Shown: positions 1 through 5,050 of the stretch, piece after piece
Layout: each line of letters opens with the position of its first letter
Position numbering within the stretch: position 1 is the first letter of the stretch
Origin: Ruminococcus sp.
GTDB taxonomy: Bacteria; Bacillota; Clostridia; Oscillospirales; Ruminococcaceae
DNA: 5,308 bases
Direction of reading: 5' to 3'
NCBI GenBank assembly: GCA_029063695.1
Contig: JAIDNR010000374.1
Span: forward strand, 1 to 5,308
Notes under the pieces: model-generated
The model's input: only the letters and a program-made list of their open reading frames with translations
The model's database searches: none
Told to the model about the DNA's origin: nothing
Made by a program: the position numbers and the translations under genes

Positions 1-146
1 TTCATGCAGCAAATATTCATGCTACAAAGGCGGATTATTCACTTTTGAAAAAGCAATTTAAAAATATTTTTAAAACATTTTATAATATAAAATCGGACAT
101 TTCAAACAGACTTGATTCCAACTTTAAAATTATACTCAAATATTAG
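1..146 (+). CDS. Possible 3' end of an unrecognised gene entering from the left
   Basis: A frame (codons starting at position 3) is open from the window edge to a TAG at 144-146, giving 47 residues with no start codon of its own. The peptide is lysine- and asparagine-rich and ends in NFKIILKY. In DNA this AT-rich a random frame would usually hit a stop sooner, so this may be the tail of a real gene, but I recognise no family and see no terminator directly after it. The other two forward frames close within about 60 bases. It could equally be chance; confidence is low. Confidence 0.25.
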   Translation, partial: HAANIHATKADYSLLKKQFKNIFKTFYNIKSDISNRLDSNFKIILKY

Positions 147-490
147 AAAATTGAACAAACTTTTTCATGGCTGTGTCATTTCAGACGACTTTCTAAAGGC
201 AACACCGCACAAAGCACACCTGACGGTTTTGCACGTCATCCGCTTGCATATTTTCCGTCATCTTGCACAGAAATTCGTCGCCATACGTCAGTATGCTTTC
301 CTCATTCTGTACAATCTGACGAAAAATCTGACTTCGCATCTGACGCACAATCTTTGTGCGGTGTTGCCTAAAGATTATGAACTCTGTACCATCTATACTG
401 AAGCTATGGTTATTATTTCTCATCTTCACACTTTGCTTAAATGCTTTTAAGTCTATTGGTACAAGTTCTTATCTTTTTTCTGAATCGTGA
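147..490. other. Gene-poor stretch, possible degenerate mobile fragment
   Basis: No convincing gene lies here. The frames open on the two strands overlap each other (112-450 forward, 193-429 reverse), neither has a clear ribosome binding site and neither resembles a family I know. The reverse frame would start at a GTG (429) and end at the left arm of the inverted repeat at 197-369. The middle contains several copies of GTCAGAT or its complement, spaced 13-14 bp apart. The stretch looks like decayed or non-autonomous inserted DNA rather than a working gene. Confidence 0.4.
197..369. repeat. 18-bp perfect inverted repeat enclosing 137 bp
   Basis: AGGCAACACCGCACAAAG at 197-214 is the exact reverse complement of 352-369. 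The whole unit is 173 bp. Perfect 18-bp arms with a non-repetitive core are what one sees at the ends of small non-autonomous elements (MITE-like) or in a long-looped hairpin. I see no convincing target-site duplication: the flanks read CTAA and AAAG. No transposase can be recognised inside. That the arms are inverted and perfect is directly visible; the mobile-element reading is inference. Confidence 0.6.
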
Positions 491-613
491 TTTGATAAGA
501 AAATTGTGGAGGAAGCCAAAACAGCAGAAAATTTAGTTCTTTATGATTTTACAGATATTTTGGGAAAGAAGATATCAAAAGAAAATGTGGAATGCAAAAG
601 AAAACGCAAGTGA
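491..613 (+). pseudogene. Short open-frame remnant ahead of a terminator
   Basis: After an in-frame TGA at 488-490 a frame runs for 40 codons to a TGA at 611-613. There is a possible GTG start at 506 but no clear ribosome binding site. The C-terminus is strongly basic (ending CKRKRK). The stop lies 34 bases before a strong intrinsic terminator, which is where a gene's 3' end would be expected, so this may be the tail of a larger lost gene. I do not recognise the family and cannot exclude a chance frame. Confidence 0.22.
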
Positions 614-647
614 AATTGTATCAAAATAAGCGTTCTTTGGCAAAATT

Positions 648-683
648 CCTCGTAAACTCGTATGTTTACGAGGATTCTTTTTT
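648..683 (+). terminator. Intrinsic terminator
   Basis: A perfect 10-bp stem, CCTCGTAAAC (648-657) with GTTTACGAGG (664-673), closes a 6-nt loop and is followed by ATTC and six T (678-683). This is a textbook Rho-independent terminator for forward transcription. It separates whatever lay at the left from the promoter at 799. Its presence supports a former gene ending near 613. Confidence 0.82.
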
Positions 684-688
684 CTCCA

Positions 689-710
689 TACCCTTACCGT
701 ACCCTTACGG
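689..710. repeat. Tandem 11-bp direct repeat with small hairpin
   Basis: TACCCTTACCG (689-699) is followed at once by TACCCTTACGG (700-710), 10 of 11 bases identical. Within it CCGTA (697-701) and TACGG (706-710) form a 5-bp stem with a 4-nt loop. A partial inverted match (GGTAAG, 726-731) follows. Such iterated short sites can be recombinase or regulator binding sites, but there is no adjacent integrase and no second copy elsewhere in the window, so the role is unknown. Confidence 0.45.
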
Positions 711-753
711 AGTTTTGAGTTTATGGGTAAGAGGTTATTTTTATGTGATTTTT

Positions 754-769
754 GTTAACCAAAGTTAAC
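754..769. promoter_or_regulatory. Paired GTTAAC sites upstream of a promoter (possible operator)
   Basis: Two copies of the palindrome GTTAAC (754-759 and 764-769) are separated by CAAA, so the centres are 10 bp apart, about one helix turn. They lie 29 bp upstream of the -35 box at 799. The arrangement fits a dimeric regulator's operator, for instance one that once controlled the restriction operon, but no regulator gene is present in the window. Confidence 0.35.
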
Positions 770-798
770 GATGATGTTCTGATATGTTACAATAAAAC

Positions 799-828
799 TT
801 GACACAATCCAAACAATCAAAGTATAAT
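799..828 (+). promoter_or_regulatory. Consensus promoter ahead of the restriction-gene relic
   Basis: TTGACA at 799-804 and TATAAT at 823-828 are both perfect matches to the vegetative sigma boxes, with an 18-bp spacer. Transcription would start near 835, just before the AAAGGAG ribosome binding site at 836-842. It now leads only to a 7-codon frame and the broken res fragment, so it is probably the surviving promoter of a deleted gene. Confidence 0.75.
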
Positions 829-852
829 AAAACAAAAAGGAGAGTATCAAAA

Positions 853-876
853 ATGGGAACAGGAAGACAGTTGTAG
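853..876 (+). CDS. Seven-codon mini-frame behind a strong ribosome binding site
   Basis: AAAGGAG (836-842) is followed 10 bases later by ATG at 853, which encodes only MGTGRQL before TAG at 874-876. The signal is that of a true gene start, yet the frame closes at once, 7 bases before the ATG of the res remnant, which lies in a different frame. The likeliest reading is the 5' stub of a deleted or mutated gene joined to the res tail. A real leader peptide that couples translation to the next frame is possible but less likely. Confidence 0.3.
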   Translation: MGTGRQL

Positions 877-883
877 TATCATA

Positions 884-1480
884 ATGATGTACAGAATTGA
901 AATCGGCAATCTGATCTACAAACAGATGATGCAGCATTTTTACTGCGAAAACGGCTTTATTCAGGAAGAAGTGTTTGGTGAAAGCAAGGTTAATCTCAAG
1001 CCTAGCTATACCCATAGAACCACCTGCGATTTGTTTGACGATGATTATCAAGGTGACATTCGCTCTGCTCTGTTTACAGGCATCAAACGAGGTGTATTCA
1101 GCGAAGTGAAAGTTGACAGCCATGATGGTGAGCTTACATTTGCACGACTTGTTGAACGTGATAAGGATGTTATAAACTGGCTGCGTCTTGCACCAAGACA
1201 GTTTAATATCACATATAACCATGGCAGAAACTATGAGCCTGATTTTGTTGTTGAGACCGATGACACAATATATCTCGTGGAAGTAAAGTCAGAAAAGGAA
1301 TTGAACGACCCCGATGTTCTTGCAAAGAAAAAGCGTGGTCTGCAATACTGTCAGACGGTTACTCGCTGGAGCGAAGCAAACGGTCGGAAGCCGTGAAAGT
1401 ACCTCTTTATTCCGTCAAAGCAGATGCTTCCGAATACCACTTTTCAGATGATTGTTAAGCGTTTTGTGGTAGATAATTAA
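884..1480 (+). pseudogene. Truncated type III restriction enzyme Res subunit (C-terminal nuclease part)
   Basis: The readable part is 170 residues (884-1396). It resembles the C-terminal region of the Res subunit of type III restriction enzymes, which cuts DNA after ATP-driven translocation. The PD-(D/E)xK nuclease motif is visible: YEPDFVV (residues 117-123, with D120) followed by LVEVK (131-135, E133 and K135). The roughly 700-800 residue helicase portion that should precede it is absent. A TGA at 1394-1396 interrupts the frame, but the same frame continues for 27 sensible codons to TAA at 1478-1480, reading KYLFIPSK...FVVDN, like the usual Res tail. The family typically has Trp at the interrupted position (KPWKY), so a TGG-to-TGA nonsense change is likely. 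The ATG at 884 has no ribosome binding site. No mod methyltransferase gene is adjacent. It is a relic, not a working enzyme. The restriction family is clear to me; the exact subfamily is less certain. Confidence 0.82.
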
Positions 1481-1604
1481 ACTCATGGATTTATGAGGAA
1501 AGAATATTGCTGTCGATGAATTGTTGAAATCATCCGTTTCTCAGAATAACGTAAATTCGGCATCTTTTAATATTGCCGAAAAATCATTGTAGGCATTTTG
1601 GGGG
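1481..1604. other. Intergenic remnant between res relic and array promoter
   Basis: No intact gene is seen. A frame of 31 codons (from 1497, after a TGA at 1494-1496, to TAG at 1590-1592) reads plausibly protein-like (containing NIAVDELLKSS and ending FNIAEKSL). An ATG at 1493 is out of frame with it by one base, so it may be a frameshifted gene tail. I do not recognise it. The stretch ends in five G just before the -35 box at 1605. Confidence 0.3.
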
Positions 1605-1633
1605 TTGACAAAGCATTATTTTTGTGTTATAAT
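1605..1633 (+). promoter_or_regulatory. Strong promoter directly upstream of the CRISPR-type array
   Basis: TTGACA (1605-1610), a 17-bp spacer and TATAAT (1628-1633) are perfect consensus, and TG at 1625-1626 adds an extended -10 element. This is one of the strongest promoter matches in the window. It predicts an RNA start near 1640, about 18 bases before the first repeat. No protein frame with a ribosome binding site follows, which suggests the product is an RNA. Confidence 0.8.
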
Positions 1634-1641
1634 AATAAAAA

Positions 1642-1658
1642 CAACAGTTTTACTGTTG
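1642..1658 (+). promoter_or_regulatory. Small hairpin at the predicted start of the array transcript
   Basis: CAACAGT (1642-1648) and ACTGTTG (1652-1658) form a perfect 7-bp stem with a TTT loop. The last base of the stem is the first base of repeat 1. It would sit at the extreme 5' end of the RNA, where it could protect the transcript, or act on DNA as an operator just downstream of the start site. Both roles are inference. Confidence 0.5.
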
Positions 1659-1885
1659 CTTCACATTACCTTTATGGGATCGAAACTCTTATGCCATATG
1701 CGCTGTTTTTCTTTTTGTTTCATGCTTCACATTACTTTATGGGATTGAAACTTCATTCAAAATTTTTTTCATTTTCTCTGAGTTTTCCAGCTTCACATTA
1801 CCTTTATGGGATTGAAACATTAAACACTCTATACTGAAGATAAGAAGCGTCATTGGGCTTCACATTATCTTTATGGGATTGAAAC
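1658..1885 (+). CRISPR. Four-repeat CRISPR-type mini-array, no cas genes in the window
   Basis: Four repeats lie at 1658-1686, 1724-1751, 1790-1818 and 1857-1885. They start with GCTTCACATTA and end with TTTATGGGATTGAAAC. Spacers are 37, 38 and 38 bp (1687-1723, 1752-1789, 1819-1856) and differ from each other, so the repeat period is 66, 66 and 67. The ATTGAAAC end is typical of repeats from type I and type III CRISPR systems and places the leader on the left, matching the promoter at 1605-1633. Repeat 3 matches the majority base throughout. Repeat 1 has ATCGAAAC, repeat 2 lacks one C after ATTA, and repeat 4 has ATTATC for ATTACC. The repeat itself has little internal dyad symmetry. Processing would need Cas proteins encoded elsewhere; none are in this window. 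Degenerate repeats suggest an old array that no longer gains spacers, or a dedicated RNA gene of CRISPR origin. Confidence 0.8.
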
Positions 1886-1945
1886 TTCAAGCAATCCTTA
1901 AACGATAACTATCTAAAACGAAAAAATGCAGTCTTTAGCCAAATT

Positions 1946-2024
1946 GAAAAGCACCATAGCAAATATCGTGAGTGGAAGTATAAATCTCATTTTATTTGCA
2001 TGGTGCTTTTCTTTACCTTTTTTT
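1946..2024 (+). terminator. Long bulged hairpin with T-runs, likely terminator of the array transcript
   Basis: GAAAAGCACCAT (1946-1957) pairs perfectly with 2000-2011. After a single bulged A (1958), GCAAATA (1959-1965) pairs with TATTTGC (1993-1999). That is 19 base pairs around a 27-nt loop. T-rich sequence follows (TTT at 2012-2014, seven T at 2018-2024). It lies between the array and the -35 box of the hsdM promoter, so it would end the array RNA and insulate hsdM. The stem is longer and its loop larger than in a usual terminator, so a small mobile-element end or a structured RNA domain is an alternative. Confidence 0.6.
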
Positions 2025-2025
2025 A

Positions 2026-2054
2026 TTGCAAAATATCAAAATATATGATATAAT
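2026..2054 (+). promoter_or_regulatory. Promoter of the type I restriction-modification operon
   Basis: TTGCAA (2026-2031), a 17-bp spacer and TATAAT (2049-2054) with TG at 2046-2047 (extended -10) form a good sigma-A promoter. Transcription would start near 2061, leaving a roughly 77-base AT-rich leader before hsdM. The near-repeat ATATAC occurs at 2051-2056 region and again in the early leader, but I see no clear operator or riboswitch fold. Confidence 0.72.
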
Positions 2055-2137
2055 ATACAATAATGCGATATACTTTTTAACTGAATTTGTGTATTACAAA
2101 AAATTATAAGATTTAACGAAACTGGAGAGTTACTAAT

Positions 2138-3916
2138 ATGATTAATATCAGAAAACTTGAAACAGAACTTTGGGAAGCCGCAGATATTCTGCGTGCAGAT
2201 TCAAAGGTAACATCGCAGGAATATTGTATGCCCGTGTTAGGTTTGATTTTTCTGCGTTATGCATACAGTCGTTTTAAATTTGTAGAGGCGGATATTCTCA
2301 AAAATCGTCCCACAAGAGGTGGACGTGTTCTGCCTGTGGATGCAGATGATTTTAAAAGTAAAAGTGCTATCTTTCTACCGGAAAAAGCCCGTTATGACTT
2401 TCTTGTAAATCTTCCTGATGATGCCGATGTAGGACAAGCTATTAATTATGCTATGGAGTTAATAGAGGAGCAATCCGTACAGCTAAAAGGTGTTCTTCCG
2501 AAAAATTACACTGTTTTACAAAATGACCTGCTCCGTGAATTGCTTCGTATTTTCAATAATAGTGCGTTCAATGAAATGAAAGATGATATTATCGGACGTA
2601 TTTATGAATATTTTTTAAATAAATTTGCACCTGCTGTTGCGTCAGATGATGGTGTTTTCTTTACGCCTAAATCTCTTGTGCGTATGATTGTGAATATTAT
2701 TGAACCAAGTCGTGGTACAGTACTTGACCCTGCCTGTGGAAGTGGTGGTATGTTTGTATCGTCGGCAGATTTCATTGAAAGTTATGGTGTGAATGCCAAC
2801 GCTTCAATGACGTTTTTCGGTCAGGAAAAAGTAGACTATAATGCTAAACTTTGTATGATGAATATGGCTGTGCATGGTCTGAATGCAAAAATTATTTCCG
2901 GAGATGAGGGAAACAGCTTTTATCATGACGCACATAATCTTGACGGTTGCTGCGATTATGTAATGGCAAATCCTCCGTTCAATGTGGACAAGGTGAAATC
3001 TGAAACTTGTCAGAATGCCGGTCGTCTGCCTTTTGGATTGCCTTCTGTCAACAAGTCAAAGGAAATCGGCAATGCCAACTATCTTTGGATTTCATATTTT
3101 TATTCATATCTGAATGAAAAAGGCAGGGCTGGTTTTGTAATGGCATCGTCTGCAACGGACAGTCAGGGCAAAGACAAGGATATTCGGCAGGCTCTTATTG
3201 AAACAGGTCATGTTGATGTTATGATAAGCGTCGGAAACAATTTCTTTTACACAAAAACTCTTCCTTGTTCGCTGTGGTTCTTTGATAAGGGAAAAGCTGA
3301 AAATTTAAAAGACAAGGTACTGTTTATTGACGCACGAAATTATTACACAGCGGTTGACCGTACACTCAATGAGTGGAGCGAATGGCAACTTAAAAATCTG
3401 AATGCTATTGTCTGGCTGTATCGTGGCGAAACTGAAAAGTACACAAAACTTATTGAAGAATATCGCACATTTCTTGGCAGTGGCAAGCCATTTACGGAGC
3501 AGGTACAAGAACTTTCCGAAAAAGAAAAGTCACTCCGTGAAGAAGCAAAGAAAGCTGTTGAAGCGACTGCAAAGAATAAAAAGAAAAAGGTACGGGAAGA
3601 ATATGACGAAAAGTTATCAGAACTGAATGAAATACTCACCGTTGCAAAAGAGGCTGAATGGCTTTATGAAAAGTTCGGTGACGGTGAATATAATGATGTT
3701 TTGGGTCTGTGTAAGGTTTCCAACCGTGCGGAGATTGCCGAAAAAGGTTATTCATTGACTGCCGGTGCTTATGTAGGTGTTGCACCTGTTGAGGACGACG
3801 GAGTGAATTTCCATAAACGCATGACTGAAATTCACAATGAGCTTTTATCCTTGCATGCAGAGTCAAATGAGCTTATGGATACTATCTCAAAAAATATGGC
3901 GGAGATGGGATTATGA
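2138..3916 (+). CDS. hsdM: Type I restriction-modification system DNA methyltransferase subunit HsdM
   Basis: HsdM is the N6-adenine methyltransferase subunit of type I systems. Two copies join one HsdS to methylate a split recognition site using S-adenosylmethionine, and adding HsdR gives the restriction complex. The 592-residue protein has the HsdM N-terminal helical domain (about residues 5-130, ELWEAADILRADSK then LGLIFLRYAYSRF), the segment DDGVFFTPKSLVRMIV (about 170-185) that precedes the methylase fold, SAM-binding motif I DPACGSGG (197-204) and catalytic motif IV NPPF (278-281). Residues about 450-510 are rich in Glu and Lys with KNKKKK, probably a coiled or flexible helical insert, followed by a C-terminal helical tail. 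All key motifs are intact, so it should be active. The ATG at 2138 follows GGAG at 2124-2127 with a 10-base gap, and the conserved N-terminus begins at once, supporting this start. The stop overlaps the hsdS start (ATGA, 3913-3916), which indicates translational coupling. The length is within the range of the longer HsdM group. Confidence 0.95.
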   Translation: MINIRKLETELWEAADILRADSKVTSQEYCMPVLGLIFLRYAYSRFKFVEADILKNRPTRGGRVLPVDADDFKSKSAIFLPEKARYDFLVNLPDDADVGQAINYAMELIEEQSVQLKGVLPKNYTVLQNDLLRELLRIFNNSAFNEMKDDIIGRIYEYFLNKFAPAVASDDGVFFTPKSLVRMIVNIIEPSRGTVLDPACGSGGMFVSSADFIESYGVNANASMTFFGQEKVDYNAKLCMMNMAVHGLNAKIISGDEGNSFYHDAHNLDGCCDYVMANPPFNVDKVKSETCQNAGRLPFGLPSVNKSKEIGNANYLWISYFYSYLNEKGRAGFVMASSATDSQGKDKDIRQALIETGHVDVMISVGNNFFYTKTLPCSLWFFDKGKAENLKDKVLFIDARNYYTAVDRTLNEWSEWQLKNLNAIVWLYRGETEKYTKLIEEYRTFLGSGKPFTEQVQELSEKEKSLREEAKKAVEATAKNKKKKVREEYDEKLSELNEILTVAKEAEWLYEKFGDGEYNDVLGLCKVSNRAEIAEKGYSLTAGAYVGVAPVEDDGVNFHKRMTEIHNELLSLHAESNELMDTISKNMAEMGL

Positions 3917-5049
3917 AATTTTTAGATTGTATAACAATAAATCCAAAAATATCCTTGAAAAAAGGCAAACTATATCCATTTATTGAAATGGGAAATGTAA
4001 GTACCATTTATCGCAATCCTATTGATATTGAATATAAACCCTTTAATTCGGGTGTGAAATTTGAAAACGGAGATACTGTTATTGCAAGAATTACACCATG
4101 TTTACAAAATGGAAAACGTTTCTATTGTAAAGATATTGGAGTGGGCTTTGGTTCAACTGAATATCTTGTTTTTCGACCTAAAAACGAAACTGTAGATAAT
4201 TTATATTTGTACTATTTTATGAAAACAGAATCTATTAATCAAATGATGATAAAGTCAATGACTGGTGCAACAGGTAGACAACGTGTTAATAACAGGATAT
4301 TTAATGAAATTGAGGTAAATTTTCCGGACATAGATATTCAAAGAAAAATAGGAAAAATTTTATCAGCCTACGACGACCTAATAGAAAACAACCAGAAGCA
4401 AATCAAATTACTTGAAGAAGCGTCACAGAGACTCTATAAAGAGTGGTTTGTGGATTTGCACTTTCCGGATTATGAGAGTACGCCTATTATTGACGGTGTG
4501 CCGGAGGGGTGGAAGATAGAAAAGCTTGTTGATATTGCTGATGTACAATATGGATACGCATTTAATGGTTCTTTTTTTAATTCTAAAAATAATGGTACAC
4601 CAATAATACGGATACGTAACATTCCAAATGGAACAACAAATGATTATACAACAGAAAAAGCCGATAAACAGTATTTAGTATCAAATGGGGATATTGTTGT
4701 GGGTATGGACGGAGAATTTCATATTAATTCTTGGAGTGGTGATACAGCATATCTTGTGCAGCGGACTTGTAAATTATCTCCTAAAAATTCCTTAATGAAG
4801 GGTTGGTTACTTCAGGCTATTTATGAACCAATTAAATTTTTTGAAAAAACTGTTGTGGGTGCAACAGTTTCACATTTAGGAAAAAAGCATATTGATACAA
4901 TTACACTTCTTACTGCACCCGATGAATTATATCGACCGTTTCATATTTATTTCCAGAAACGGCAATTACTTTTAAACCAAAATCGAAGATTATCAGAAGC
5001 CCGTGACCGTTTATTACCTAAGCTGATGAGCAGAGAACTGGAGGTATAA
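3913..5049 (+). CDS. hsdS: Type I restriction-modification system specificity subunit HsdS
   Basis: HsdS recognises the bipartite DNA target and scaffolds the HsdM (and HsdR) subunits. The 378-residue protein shows the expected two-fold plan. Target recognition domain 1 spans about 1-140. A central conserved helix follows (about 143-178: QRKIGKILSAYDDLIENNQK, then LLEEASQRLYKEWF). Target recognition domain 2 is about 196-335, opening with VPEGWKIEKLVDIADV, and a C-terminal conserved helix (about 347-378) ends in RDRLLPKLMSRELEV. The two halves echo each other: TGATGRQRVNNRIFNEIEV near 117-135 and VGATVSHLGKKHIDTITL near 315-332. The protein is slightly short for the family because domain 1 starts almost at the first residue, a known variant. 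The ATG at 3913 overlaps the hsdM stop and has GGAG at 3902-3905 inside the hsdM end. Recognition domains vary widely, so the DNA target cannot be read from sequence alone. No second hsdS copy or inversion repeats are seen here. Confidence 0.93.
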   Translation: MKFLDCITINPKISLKKGKLYPFIEMGNVSTIYRNPIDIEYKPFNSGVKFENGDTVIARITPCLQNGKRFYCKDIGVGFGSTEYLVFRPKNETVDNLYLYYFMKTESINQMMIKSMTGATGRQRVNNRIFNEIEVNFPDIDIQRKIGKILSAYDDLIENNQKQIKLLEEASQRLYKEWFVDLHFPDYESTPIIDGVPEGWKIEKLVDIADVQYGYAFNGSFFNSKNNGTPIIRIRNIPNGTTNDYTTEKADKQYLVSNGDIVVGMDGEFHINSWSGDTAYLVQRTCKLSPKNSLMKGWLLQAIYEPIKFFEKTVVGATVSHLGKKHIDTITLLTAPDELYRPFHIYFQKRQLLLNQNRRLSEARDRLLPKLMSRELEV

Positions 5050-5050
5050 A

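Noticed and set aside
112..450. Forward 112-codon frame and the overlapping reverse 78-codon frame (193-429)
   Set aside because: They lie on opposite strands of the same DNA, have no good ribosome binding site, match no family I know, and contain or end in the arms of the inverted repeat.
755..1222. Reverse-strand frame of 155 codons
   Set aside because: It is the complement of the res fragment, whose forward frame carries a recognisable nuclease motif.
884..1480. Use of UGA as a sense codon to rescue the res frame
   Set aside because: hsdM uses TGG for tryptophan and ends with a TGA that overlaps the hsdS start, so the standard code applies; the missing helicase part also shows decay.
1598..1837. 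79-codon forward frame containing the repeated peptide ASHY-LYGIETL
   Set aside because: It is the CRISPR-type repeats read as protein. Its ATG lies upstream of the promoter that drives the array, no ribosome binding site precedes it, and the 66-bp period simply keeps the frame.
1926..2048. 40-codon frame encoding a hydrophobic peptide (possible small membrane toxin)
   Set aside because: It has no ribosome binding site, and its codons are dictated by the hairpin arms and T-runs of the likely terminator; it also runs through the hsdM promoter.
3305..3866. Several frames on both strands inside hsdM
   Set aside because: They are shadows of hsdM, which has all family motifs in its own frame.
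3913..5049. Phase-variable HsdS by inversion
   Set aside because: Only one hsdS, no recombinase and no long inverted repeats in or around it are visible in this window.
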